Below, piece by piece: positions 1 to 7,590 of a stretch of 64,000 nt of DNA. Position 1 is the stretch's first letter; the number at the start of each line of letters is the position of its first letter. The notes beneath the pieces are model-generated. The model did not search any database. It saw nothing but the letters and a program-made list of their open reading frames with translations, and was not told the origin of the DNA. The translations under genes were made by a program, and so were the position numbers. Location: NCBI GenBank assembly GCA_963704025.1, contig CAVPGP010000001.1, positions 868,001 to 932,000 of the forward strand. Direction: 5' to 3'. Origin of the DNA: CAVPGP01 sp963704025. GTDB taxonomy: Bacteria; Actinomycetota; Thermoleophilia; Gaiellales; Gaiellaceae.

Positions 1-410
1 TGCCGGTGACGCTCGAGAACCTCGCCGGCTTCGGCTGGGAGCGGCCCTTCTTCGGCATCTCGATGTGGACGTTCATGCTCGGCTTTGCCGGCCTGCCGCT
101 GACCGGCGGCTTCGTCGGCAAGTTCTACGTCTTCTCCGCCGCCTACGAGACCGGCTGGACCTGGCTCGTGATCGTCGGCGTCGTCGCGACGGCCGTCTCG
201 CTCTACTACTACCTCGGCGTCATCCGAGCGATGTACCTGACGAGCCCGTCCGTCCAGCCGCGGCCGGTGTCGGTCGGCGGCTCGCCGCCGCGGGAGATCC
301 TCCTCGGCACCTCCGTCTTCCTCTGCCTCGCCGTCACCGTCGGCTCCTTCTTCGCCGTGCAGCCGCTGATCGACCTGGCGCGCAAGGCGGCCGCGGCGCT
401 GCCGCTGTAG
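1..410 (+). CDS. nuoN: NADH-quinone oxidoreductase subunit N, C-terminal part
   Basis: This is the 3' end of a gene that begins before the window; about 136 residues remain. NuoN is one of the antiporter-like membrane subunits of respiratory complex I, which couples NADH oxidation to proton pumping. The visible part has three hydrophobic stretches and the conserved NuoN-type motif AGLPLTGGFVGKFYVF near its start, followed by a helix with SLYYYLGVIRAMYL. The gene ends with TAG at 408-410. A 133-base stretch without a clear gene follows. The preceding nuo genes are presumably upstream, outside the window. Confidence 0.93.
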   Translation, partial: PVTLENLAGFGWERPFFGISMWTFMLGFAGLPLTGGFVGKFYVFSAAYETGWTWLVIVGVVATAVSLYYYLGVIRAMYLTSPSVQPRPVSVGGSPPREILLGTSVFLCLAVTVGSFFAVQPLIDLARKAAAALPL

Positions 411-543
411 AGTCGGCGCAGGCGCGCGGGGGCGCCGCCGGTCCGCGGGAAGGGCGATCCACCCCGAGCAAGGCAGGCTTCAGTCCATGGACCTCTCTTC
501 GGCCCGTCACGAGCGGACTCCGGGCCACGCGAAGGAGGAGCAC

Positions 544-1044
544 GTGGACCTTGAAGGCAGTGACCTGGACGGCTATCGCCGCGAGGCGAAGCGGCTCGTG
601 CGCGCACACCGCGCCGGCGACGAGGACGTGCGCGCCCGGGCGCGGGCGGTGCTGGGCGAGCGCGACCGCTTCCTGCTCAGCGACGCGCAGCACCTGCTGG
701 CCCGCGAGCAGGGCTATCGCACGTGGGCGGCGCTTCGCAAGGAGCTGCCGGAGGAACGGATCGTGGAGACGGGGCTCCGGTACGGGCCGGGCGAGCCGGT
801 GCGAATCCGCGTCCGGCGTCGCGGGCGCCGGTACGACCTGGACGACCTCGGCGACGCCGTCCGGCACGCCGGCAAGGCGCCGGGCTGGCTCGAGGCGGCG
901 GAACGGGCGGTCGAGCCGATGAACGTGAGTCGCCGAGGCGTCGTCTTCGTCGGCGCGTTTGCCGGCCTGGACATCGACGCGCTCGCGCGTCGGCTCGCCG
1001 TGAGCGCACGGGCCGTCTACGACGCTGTCGTCGAGCTCGAGTAG
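544..1044 (+). CDS. Hypothetical protein, about 166 aa
   Basis: I do not recognise a family. I chose the GTG at 544 because a good ribosome site (GAAGGAGG, 531-538) lies just upstream; an ATG at 487 in the same frame has no such site. The protein is charged and probably soluble. Residues about 45-65 (LLAREQGYRTWAALRKEL) resemble the short helical segment often found at the N-terminus of actinobacterial ankyrin-like proteins. The C-terminus ends ARAVYDAVVELE. The same ending is found downstream of the adjacent insertion sequence at 2521-2602, so this gene once had a neighbouring paralog. Confidence 0.6.
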   Translation: MDLEGSDLDGYRREAKRLVRAHRAGDEDVRARARAVLGERDRFLLSDAQHLLAREQGYRTWAALRKELPEERIVETGLRYGPGEPVRIRVRRRGRRYDLDDLGDAVRHAGKAPGWLEAAERAVEPMNVSRRGVVFVGAFAGLDIDALARRLAVSARAVYDAVVELE

Positions 1045-1087
1045 AGGCTAGATCAGCGACGGCTCCACTTCGTCGCTCTCCGGCAGC

Positions 1088-2520
1088 GGGTCTGTCCGAA
1101 ACTTTGTGTAACTGGTGTGGCCTGAGCGCTGTCGGCTGAGCGCCGGCGGCAGAGGGAGCACGCTGATGACACAGCAGGATCGTAGTGATGTGGCGGGCGA
1201 GCGTCTGCGTGGGGAGCTCGTTGCGGCGGCGGCGCCGGGGTCGATGCGCGTGTGGGCCGAGGAGCTGGTCGCTCGTGCACGCGAGGACGGGATCGCGCTG
1301 ACCGGCGTGGGTGGCCTTCTCACGGACCTGATGCGGTACGTCCTGCAGACCGGGCTCGAGGTGGAGATGGCGGAGCATCTCGGCTACGAGCGGGGGCAAG
1401 CGCCGCCGGGCGGCGCCGGCAACGCGCGCAACGGCGCCTACGACAAGACGGTGACGACCGAGATCGGCGAGGTCGAGTTGCGCGTCCCGCGCGACCGGCA
1501 AGCCACGTTCGAGCCGACGGTGGTGCCGAAGTACCAGCGGCGCCTGGACGGGTTGGCCGGCAACGTGATCTCCCTGTACGCGAAAGGGCTGACGGCGGGC
1601 GACATCCAGCAGCACCTGCTCGAGATCTACGGGACCGAGGTCTCCAGGGAGACGATCTCGAAGATCACCGATCAGATCGTCGACGAGATGGTTGCCTGGC
1701 AGAGCCGACCGCTCGACCCGCTCTACGCCGTGTTGCTGATCGACTGTCTGGTGATCAAGGTGCGCGGCGCGCAGGTCGCCAACCGGCCCGTCTACGTCGC
1801 GATCGGGGTCAACCTGGAGGGCGAGCGCGACGTCTTGGGCCTCTGGATCGGGCCCGTGGGCGGCGAGGGCGCGAAGCAGTGGGCGACGATGCTGACCGAG
1901 CTGCGCAACCGCGGCTTGCAGGACGCGCTGATCGTCTGCTGCGACGGACTGAAGGGGCTGCCAGATTCGATCCGGCTCACCTGGCCGCAGGCGATCGTGC
2001 AGACCTGTGTCGTCCACATGGTCCGCAACAGCCTCCGCTACAGCTCGAAGAAGCACTGGTCGCGGATCACCGCCGCGATGCGCGAGATCTACACCGCGCC
2101 CACCGTCGAGGCCGCCGAGACGCGCTTCGCCGACTTCGCCGCTCAATGGGAAGACATCTACCCGGCGATGATCGGAGCGTGGCGATCGGTCTGGAACGAG
2201 TTCGTGCCCTTCCTCGAGTTCCCGGCCGAGCTCCGCAAGCTCGTCTACACCACGAACGCGATCGAGTCCTTGAACGCTCGCTTCCGCCGCGCCGTCCGCC
2301 ACCGCGGCCACTTCCCCAACGAACAGGCCGCGCTCAAGGTGCTCTACCTCGTCGCTACCCAGAAGCGGAAGAATCGAGAGAACATGACCGGCAAGACCAA
2401 CGGCTGGAAGAACATCCTCAACACCCTGACCATGCACTACGGCGACCGGATCGAGACGGCCGGCATCAACTGAAAATCAATGAGCGCCAGACCTACTTAC
2501 ACAAAGAATCTGACAGTCCC
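1088..2520 (+). mobile_element. IS256-family insertion sequence
   Basis: The element is 1433 bp and holds one transposase gene. The left end (1088 onward, GGGTCTGTCCGAAACTTTGT) and the reverse complement of the right end (2520 backward, GGGACTGTCAGATTCTTTGT) match at most positions over about 35 bases, giving imperfect terminal inverted repeats. The 8 bases outside the left end (CCGGCAGC) and the right end (TAGTGGGA) differ, so no target duplication is visible, although IS256-type elements normally make one of 8-9 bp. This suggests a deletion next to the element or recombination between copies. Confidence 0.88.
1166..2473 (+). CDS. IS256-family transposase
   Basis: This 435-residue DDE transposase of the MULE/IS256 group catalyses cut-and-paste or copy-out movement of the element. 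Visible signs are the first catalytic Asp in LLIDCLVIKVRG, the second in VCCDGLKGLPDS, the CVVHMVRNSL segment typical of IS256 enzymes, and the catalytic Glu in YTTNAIESLNARFRR. The length is normal and the frame is intact, so the protein may be active. I chose ATG 1166 because GAGGGAG lies about 8 bases upstream; an upstream start at 1115 would add 17 unconserved residues. The gene sits wholly inside the terminal repeats. Confidence 0.95.
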   Translation: MTQQDRSDVAGERLRGELVAAAAPGSMRVWAEELVARAREDGIALTGVGGLLTDLMRYVLQTGLEVEMAEHLGYERGQAPPGGAGNARNGAYDKTVTTEIGEVELRVPRDRQATFEPTVVPKYQRRLDGLAGNVISLYAKGLTAGDIQQHLLEIYGTEVSRETISKITDQIVDEMVAWQSRPLDPLYAVLLIDCLVIKVRGAQVANRPVYVAIGVNLEGERDVLGLWIGPVGGEGAKQWATMLTELRNRGLQDALIVCCDGLKGLPDSIRLTWPQAIVQTCVVHMVRNSLRYSSKKHWSRITAAMREIYTAPTVEAAETRFADFAAQWEDIYPAMIGAWRSVWNEFVPFLEFPAELRKLVYTTNAIESLNARFRRAVRHRGHFPNEQAALKVLYLVATQKRKNRENMTGKTNGWKNILNTLTMHYGDRIETAGIN

Positions 2521-2602
2521 TAGTGGGACGGATGTCGAGACGCCGGAGCGGCTGGGCGAGAGCGCGAGAGCGGTCTACGACGCGCTGGTCGAGCTGGAGT
2601 AG
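2521..2602 (+). pseudogene. 3' remnant of a paralog of the 544-1044 gene
   Basis: Directly after the right end of the insertion sequence, one frame reads GTDVETPERLGESARAVYDALVELE and then stops at 2600-2602. The last 13 residues match the C-terminus of the upstream gene (SARAVYDAVVELE) except for one substitution, and the DNA is also clearly related. There is no start codon or 5' part. The simplest reading is a tandem paralog whose front was lost when the IS256 element arrived or later recombined. The remnant overlaps the 3' end of the opposite-strand gene at 2575-2976. Confidence 0.7.
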
Positions 2603-2976
2603 ACGCGGCCGCGGCCGCGAATCGGCCGGCCGCGGAGCTGCGCGCCGGTGGCGAGCACCGCCTTGACGCAGACGATCCCGAGGGCGCCGACGAGCGTCGA
2701 GCTCGCGAGCGGCGGCACGCCGGCCACGCCGAGCGCGTGGCTCCGCGCGGCGCAGCCGACCACGAGCAGGAACAGCATCAGGCCCCAGAGGCACGCCTGC
2801 AGGACGAGCACCTCGTCGTCCCCGTGGTCGAGCATCCGGCCGAAGGCGGCGAGCCCGGCGGCTCCCGCCGCGGGCACGGCTGCGACCAGCGCGTAGAAGG
2901 CGAGCCCGTGCGCGCCGGCCGCATCCGCGGCCGCTGCGGCGAGCACGAGAGCGAGGGCGACGGCGCGTCTGCTCAC
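2575..2976 (-). CDS. Small hypothetical membrane protein
   Basis: A 133-residue protein starting with GTG. About four hydrophobic segments can be seen: residues roughly 4-20, 24-48, 55-78 and 85-110. This predicts a small integral membrane protein with a short basic C-terminal tail. No conserved motif is recognised. Its 3' end runs into the gene remnant on the plus strand, so its last ten or so residues (VYSSSTSAS) may have been altered when that region was rearranged. Function unknown. Confidence 0.5.
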   Translation of the reverse strand: MSRRAVALALVLAAAAADAAGAHGLAFYALVAAVPAAGAAGLAAFGRMLDHGDDEVLVLQACLWGLMLFLLVVGCAARSHALGVAGVPPLASSTLVGALGIVCVKAVLATGAQLRGRPIRGRGRVYSSSTSAS

Positions 2977-3062
2977 GCGTCCCCGTTCGCCACGCCGCGC
3001 GCGGGTCCTGCGTTACGCTCACTGCCCTGCGACCGTAATGCCGTGCGACCGAAAGGGGCCCG

Positions 3063-3761
3063 ATGGCCGACGCAACGCTCACCTGGCTCGGACACGCCGC
3101 GTTCCGGATCGACAGCCCGGGCGGCAAGCGCATCTACGTCGATCCGTTCCTGAACGGGAACCCGAAGTGCCCGGAGAGCGAGCAGCAGCCGGAGCGGGTG
3201 GACGTGATCGCGGTCACCCACGGCCACGGCGACCACGTCGGGGACACCGTCTCGCTTGCGAAGAAGTTCTCGCCACAAATCGTCGCCCAGGTCGAGCTTA
3301 AGGACTGGCTCGGAGGACAAGGTGCGCCGGTCGAGGGGCAGCTGCCCGGTCTGAACAAGGGCGGCACGCAGGAGATCGACGGGATCCGGTTCACGCTCAC
3401 GAACGCGTTCCACTCGTCCTACGCGCCCGACGGAACCTACACGGGCGAGGCGTGCGGCTTCGTGATCCGGCTCGAGCACGGCACGGCCGTCTACTTCGCC
3501 GGCGACACGTGCGTCTTCGGCGACATGCAGCTGATCGGCCGGCTCTACCAGCCCGACGTCGCGGTGATCCCGATCGGCGACCACTTCACCATGGGCCCGG
3601 AGGAGGGCGCCGTCGCGCTCGAGCTGCTGGGGACGAAGCGCTGCGTCCCGTGTCACTGGGGAACCTTTCCGCTCCTGACGGGGACGCCGGACCGGCTGGC
3701 CGAGCTCGCCCCCGGCGTGGACGTCGCGCGGATCGAGCCGGGGCAGTCCGTCGAGCTGTGA
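3063..3761 (+). CDS. UPF0173-type metal-dependent hydrolase (metallo-beta-lactamase fold)
   Basis: This 232-residue cytoplasmic protein belongs to the UPF0173 branch of the metallo-beta-lactamase superfamily (YtkL-like). The N-terminus TWLGHAAFRIDSPGGKRIYV and the metal-binding HGHGDH at residues 53-58 are diagnostic. Further ligands lie in YFAGDT and in PCHWGTF near the C-terminus. The physiological substrate of the family is not established. The gene has a ribosome site (GAAAGGGG) before ATG 3063 and heads a plus-strand run. Its TGA overlaps the GTG of the next gene, so the two are probably translationally coupled. Confidence 0.92.
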   Translation: MADATLTWLGHAAFRIDSPGGKRIYVDPFLNGNPKCPESEQQPERVDVIAVTHGHGDHVGDTVSLAKKFSPQIVAQVELKDWLGGQGAPVEGQLPGLNKGGTQEIDGIRFTLTNAFHSSYAPDGTYTGEACGFVIRLEHGTAVYFAGDTCVFGDMQLIGRLYQPDVAVIPIGDHFTMGPEEGAVALELLGTKRCVPCHWGTFPLLTGTPDRLAELAPGVDVARIEPGQSVEL

Positions 3762-4027
3762 GGCAGCGCTGGTTCGGGGCCACGGGCCGGCAGGTGCCGG
3801 AGATCTCGCTCGAGGGCGAGCTGGAGCTCGGCGACGCGCTGGTGCTCGACTCGGTGGACGACGAGACCGCGCTGCGCGAGGCGCACGGCCAGGGACGGCC
3901 GGTGGTCGTCCGGGCAGCGGACGCCGAGTCGATCAAGCGCGCGCTCGCGCGGCCGGAGGTCGCGTCGGTGATCGTCCCGAGCCCCGAGCTGCGGGACATC
4001 GACCTGACGGAGCTGACCTACGGCTAG
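3758..4027 (+). CDS. Small hypothetical protein, 89 aa
   Basis: The gene starts with GTG at 3758 in a GTGA overlap with the preceding hydrolase stop. The product is a small, soluble, acidic protein (RQRWFGATGRQVPEISLEGE... ending ELTYG). The middle contains RPVVVRAADAESIKRALA, which looks like an alternating strand-helix domain. I do not recognise a family. Tight coupling on both sides suggests it is expressed with the hydrolase and the DUF1028 protein, but nothing here shows a function. Confidence 0.6.
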   Translation: MRQRWFGATGRQVPEISLEGELELGDALVLDSVDDETALREAHGQGRPVVVRAADAESIKRALARPEVASVIVPSPELRDIDLTELTYG

Positions 4028-4865
4028 CTCCGTCCCCGTCGCCACCTACTCGATCTGCGCGTGCGACCTCGAGGCGGGGCAGTGGGGCGTGGCGACGCAG
4101 TCGAAGTTCCTCGCCGTCGGCTCGGTCGTGCCGTGGGCGGAGCCGCACGTGGGCGCGATCGCAACGCAGTCGTACGCGAACCCGCGCTACGGGCCCGACG
4201 GCCTCGCGCTGCTCCGCGACGGGCTCTCGGCAGAGGAGGCCGTCGCCCGCCTGACGGAGGTCGACGAGGGCCGCGACCAGCGCCAGCTCGGGATCGTCGA
4301 CGGGGAGGGGCGGGGCGCCACCTTCACCGGCCCGGGCTGCCACGACTGGGCCGGCGGGCTGACGGGCCCTGGCTTCGCGGCGCAGGGGAACATCCTCGTC
4401 TCCGGCGAGACCGTCGCCGCCCTGGCGGCCACGTTCGGCGGCACGGCCGGACGGCCCCTCGCCGAGCGCCTGCTGGAGTGCCTCGCTGCGGCACAGGCCG
4501 CGGGCGGCGACCGCCGCGGCCAGCAGTCGGCCGCGCTCCTGGTCGTCGAGCGCGACGGCGGCTACGCGGGCCTCTCGGACGTGCTCGTCGATCTGCGCGT
4601 CGACGACCACGAGCGGCCGGTCGAGGAGCTCGCCCGCATCTACCGGATCCACCAGTCGCTCTTCGGCAAGACGCCGCGCTCGGAGTGGGTGCCGGTCGAC
4701 GCCGAGCTGGCCGCGGAGCTGGCGGACCGCCTCGCGCGGCTGGGCTACACCGGTACGCTCGGCGAGGCCCTGGGTGCCTGGGCCGGCACCGAGAACCTGG
4801 AAGAGCGGGTCGACGGCGCCGACAGCATCGACCCCGTCGTCCTGGAGGAGCTCCGTGACCGATAA
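4020..4865 (+). CDS. DUF1028 family protein (Ntn-hydrolase-like)
   Basis: The protein has the DUF1028 signature: an N-terminal strand ATYSICACD, then WGVATQSKFLAVGSVVPWAE, ATQSYANPRYGPDGLALL and FTGPGCHDWAGG. DUF1028 proteins have an Ntn-hydrolase fold; substrates are poorly known, although some neighbour peptide or amino-acid degradation genes. The conserved N-terminus lies upstream of the first ordinary start codon (GTG 4089), and the frame is closed by TGA at 4014-4016. No ATG, GTG or TTG lies between. I placed the start at ACG 4020, which has GGAG at 4009-4012, but this is inference. The end overlaps the next gene by 11 bases. Confidence 0.8.
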   Translation, partial: TASSVPVATYSICACDLEAGQWGVATQSKFLAVGSVVPWAEPHVGAIATQSYANPRYGPDGLALLRDGLSAEEAVARLTEVDEGRDQRQLGIVDGEGRGATFTGPGCHDWAGGLTGPGFAAQGNILVSGETVAALAATFGGTAGRPLAERLLECLAAAQAAGGDRRGQQSAALLVVERDGGYAGLSDVLVDLRVDDHERPVEELARIYRIHQSLFGKTPRSEWVPVDAELAAELADRLARLGYTGTLGEALGAWAGTENLEERVDGADSIDPVVLEELRDR

Positions 4866-5475
4866 GCCCTACAGCGTCTCGCGCATCGACGATCTCGCCC
4901 GCATCCCGGTGGACGAGGGCCTCGAATGGCGTCCCATCCGGCGCCGGTTCGGGATCCAGGCCTTCGGCACGAACGCGTACACCTCGGAGCGCGTCGGCGG
5001 GGTCGTCGTCGAGGAGCACAAGGAGAGCTCGGGCCACGAGGAGCTCTATCTCGTGCTCTCCGGACGGGCGACGTTCACGCTCGACGGCGAGGAGGTCGAG
5101 GCGCCTGCCGGGACGATCGTCTTCCTGCCCGACGGCGACGTGCTCCGCAGGGCCGTCTCGGAGGAGGAGGGGACGACGGTGCTCGCTGTCGGCGGCTGGC
5201 CCGACAAGCCGTTCGAGCCCTCCGCCTGGGAGTGGGTCTTCGAGGCGTACGGGCAGCCGGTGGACGAGGGGATCGCGACGCTCGAGGACGGGCTGCGCGC
5301 GTTCGCGGGGAAGCCGAGGCAGGAGGCGGTGATGCTCTACCACCGCGCCTGCATCGAGAACCGGGCGGACCGTCCCGACGACGCGCGCGTCCATCTCGAC
5401 CGGGCGATCGAGCTCAATCCGGAGCTTCGCGAGCGGGCCAACAAGGACGACGACCTGACGTCTCTACTGCCATGA
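4855..5475 (+). CDS. Cupin-TPR protein, first copy
   Basis: A 206-residue protein that starts with GTG inside the end of the DUF1028 gene. Residues about 40-120 form a cupin barrel (HKESSGHEELYLVLSGRATF, then EVEAPAGTIVFLPDG), with a partly conserved His/Glu metal-binding set. The C-terminal 75 residues look like a tetratricopeptide-type helical pair (MLYHRACIENRADRPDDA). Its role is unknown; cupins of this type may bind a metal or small ligand. It is a clear tandem paralog of the next gene, and its TGA overlaps that gene's ATG. Confidence 0.8.
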   Translation: MTDKPYSVSRIDDLARIPVDEGLEWRPIRRRFGIQAFGTNAYTSERVGGVVVEEHKESSGHEELYLVLSGRATFTLDGEEVEAPAGTIVFLPDGDVLRRAVSEEEGTTVLAVGGWPDKPFEPSAWEWVFEAYGQPVDEGIATLEDGLRAFAGKPRQEAVMLYHRACIENRADRPDDARVHLDRAIELNPELRERANKDDDLTSLLP

Positions 5476-6125
5476 GCCGGTGGAGGGCGACCACGCTCGA
5501 GGCGATCCCGACGATCGGCGCGTGGATCCCGGTGCGCAAGGAGCTCGGCGTCCAGGCCTTCGGCGTCAACGCGTGGCTGCCCGACGACAAGGGCTCCGTG
5601 ATCGGCGAGCACGACGAGAAGCGCACCGGCCACGAGGAGCTCTACGTCGTCATCGAGGGTCATGCGACCTTCACCGTCGACGGCGAGGAGGTCGACGCGC
5701 CTGCGGGCACGATCGTGCACGTGAGCGACCCGGAGGTGAAGCGCCAGGCGACCGGGACGCCGGAGACCGTCGTCTTCGCGGTCGGCGCCAAACCGGGCGA
5801 GGCGTTCGCGCCGTCCGCGTGGGAAGGCAACGCCGCCGGCTACCAGGCATACCAGGAAGGCGACTACGACCGCGCGCTCGCGCTGTTCCAGGCCGGGGTC
5901 GAGGAGTTCCCCGACGCACCGGCCGGCCACTACAACCTCGCGTGCATGTCGGCCCTGCTCGGCCGGCGCGACGACGCGCTCGAGCACCTGCGCCGCGCCG
6001 TGGCGCTCGACGCCGAGACCTTCGTCCCGGCCGCCGCCGCCGACGCGGACTTCGAGTCGATCAAGGACGACGCGGAGTTCCTAGCGATCACCCGGCAGGC
6101 GGATCCCGCCGGCACGAGCGCGTAG
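5472..6125 (+). CDS. Cupin-TPR protein, second copy
   Basis: A 217-residue paralog of the preceding gene, joined by an ATGA overlap. The cupin part contains GHEELYVVIEGHATFTVDGE and DAPAGTIVHV, almost the same as in copy one. The C-terminal part is a clearer TPR unit (YQEGDYDRALALFQAGVEEF, then HYNLACMSALLGRRDDALEH). The two copies differ most in the TPR half, which suggests a shared ligand but different partners. The gene converges on, and overlaps by about 45 bases, the opposite-strand oxidoreductase gene. Confidence 0.8.
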   Translation: MSRWRATTLEAIPTIGAWIPVRKELGVQAFGVNAWLPDDKGSVIGEHDEKRTGHEELYVVIEGHATFTVDGEEVDAPAGTIVHVSDPEVKRQATGTPETVVFAVGAKPGEAFAPSAWEGNAAGYQAYQEGDYDRALALFQAGVEEFPDAPAGHYNLACMSALLGRRDDALEHLRRAVALDAETFVPAAAADADFESIKDDAEFLAITRQADPAGTSA

Positions 6126-6806
6126 CGACGGCACCGGGTCGGCCTCCGGCCGCGCGACGAGCAGCAGCGCACCGTGGCCGCAGACGAAGCTGTCGACGAG
6201 GAGCTGCAGGGCGACAGCGAGCGCGAACGCCTTGTGCGCCTGGTCGCCGCCGAACGGGACGACGTCGTCCGCCTGCGCGCGACCGGCGATCACGTCCCCC
6301 CACGTCGCCTTGGCGGGCGAGACGTCGGCGACGAGCGCGTTGCCGTCGGAGCTCGGGATGCCGATCGCGAGCGGGTTCGTCCCCGCCAGCTTCGGTCCGC
6401 CCTCCGGGTGGCCGAGACGCGGCGGCGAGGTCGCGGTCAGGACGGCCACGAGCCCTCCGTCGGCGAGCCGCCGAACCCAGTTGCCGAGCATTCCGGTCGG
6501 GAAGCAGCGGGCGACCACGAGCCGCGCGCGCCGCGGCGGCGACGCGAGCTGGGACCGGACGATCGCGTGCAGGGCGAGGTAGCCGAGCCCGTCCGACTCC
6601 CAGCGCTCGAACTCCGGCTCCGCGACGACGCGGCGCGGCTGCGCCTCGGGGTCGAACTGCTGCGTCTCGAGCCACTCGATGCGGGCGAGGCCGTGGCCCT
6701 GCTTGCCGCGCCTCTCCGCGTCGAGGAAGTGGTCGGCCAGCGCCTGCGCGTCGTCGTCCGAGAAGCCGAGCGCGCGCAGGCGGGGCAGCGCCTCGTCAGG
6801 CTGCAC
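6081..6806 (-). CDS. Ldh-family NAD(P)-dependent oxidoreductase (malate/L-lactate dehydrogenase type 2)
   Basis: The sequence matches the type 2 malate/L-lactate dehydrogenase family: DAERRGKQGHGLARIEWL near residue 35, GTNPLAIGIPSSDG near 140, DVSPAKATWGDVI and GGDQAHKAFALAVALQLL. These enzymes reduce or oxidise 2-keto/2-hydroxy acids or related imines with NAD(P). At 241 residues it is much shorter than the usual 330-360, lacking parts of the middle and the C-terminus, but the frame is clean and the conserved blocks are in order. It could be a compact subfamily. It starts with GTG 13 bases after the HAD gene. Confidence 0.8.
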   Translation of the reverse strand: MQPDEALPRLRALGFSDDDAQALADHFLDAERRGKQGHGLARIEWLETQQFDPEAQPRRVVAEPEFERWESDGLGYLALHAIVRSQLASPPRRARLVVARCFPTGMLGNWVRRLADGGLVAVLTATSPPRLGHPEGGPKLAGTNPLAIGIPSSDGNALVADVSPAKATWGDVIAGRAQADDVVPFGGDQAHKAFALAVALQLLVDSFVCGHGALLLVARPEADPVPSLRARAGGIRLPGDR

Positions 6807-6819
6807 GGCCCTGGCCCAC

Positions 6820-7590
6820 CTAGGCGGCGCGGCGGCGGGCGGCCCAGGCGGCGGCCCCGACGCCGATCACGAGCGGCAGGCCGTAGACGAGTGTCGGCAC
6901 CCTCCTGCGCTCCGCTGGGACGAGCAGCTCGCTGAACTCGAGCGTGGGCCAGCCGCGCTCGGCGGCGGCGCGGCGCAGCTCGCGGTCGGGATTGACCGCG
7001 ACCGGGTTGCCCACGACCTCGAGGAACGGGATGTCCGTGTGGCTGTCGGAGTACGCGGTCGAGACGGCGAGGTCGATCCCCTCGCGCTCCGCGAGCTCCC
7101 GCGTCGCGGCGGCCTTCCCCTCGCCGTGGGCAGCACGCAGCGACCGGCCCGTGTAGACGCCGTCCACCACCTCGCACCTCGACCCGATCGCGCCGTCGAA
7201 GCCGAGCTCCAGTGCGAGCGCGTCGACGATCTCCTGCAGCGCCGCCGAGACGATGTAGACCCGCTCGCCGCGCTCCTGGTGCCGCTCGGCGAGCTCGAGC
7301 GGCTCCGCGTAGACCAGCGGCTTCAGCACGGGCTCCATCGCCTCGGCCACCATCGTCTGCAGCTCGGCGACGGGGAAGCCTCGCAGCAGCACCATCCCGT
7401 CCTCGGCCGCGCGGCGCACGACCTCCGCGCTCGCCCCGCGGGCGACGAAGAGCAGCTGCCAGAACGCGGCCTTGGCAAGCTGGCCGCGGCCGATCACGCC
7501 CCGCTCGCGGAACGAGCCCGCGAGCGCGAGGGTGCTCGACCGGCGCAGCAGCGTCCGGTCGAGGTCGAAGAACGCCGCGGCGATGCTCAG
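6820..7590 (-). CDS. HAD-IB family phosphatase with C-terminal membrane anchor
   Basis: The N-terminus AAAFFDLDRTLLRRSS is HAD motif I. YIVSAALQEIVDALA holds the motif II Ser, and AYSDSHTDIPFLEVVG is motif IV, as in SerB-like HAD-IB enzymes. These hydrolyse phosphomonoesters; some members act in lipid or serine metabolism. The last 20 residues form one hydrophobic segment followed by arginines, so the enzyme is probably membrane-tethered. No ATG, GTG or TTG precedes motif I in frame. CTG at 7590, overlapping the mrp stop TGA, is the likely start and would be coupled to mrp translation. Confidence 0.83.
   Translation of the reverse strand: MSIAAAFFDLDRTLLRRSSTLALAGSFRERGVIGRGQLAKAAFWQLLFVARGASAEVVRRAAEDGMVLLRGFPVAELQTMVAEAMEPVLKPLVYAEPLELAERHQERGERVYIVSAALQEIVDALALELGFDGAIGSRCEVVDGVYTGRSLRAAHGEGKAAATRELAEREGIDLAVSTAYSDSHTDIPFLEVVGNPVAVNPDRELRRAAAERGWPTLEFSELLVPAERRRVPTLVYGLPLVIGVGAAAWAARRRAA

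Noticed and set aside
677..2437. A long minus-strand open frame opposite the transposase and the upstream gene.
   Set aside because: Its translation is low-complexity and shows no motif, while the plus strand encodes a clear transposase. It is a shadow frame.
2577..2602. The similarity between the gene ends at 1044 and 2602 as the IS target duplication.
   Set aside because: The similarity is in codons of related genes with many base differences and lies tens of bases from the IS ends, so it reflects paralogy, not target duplication.
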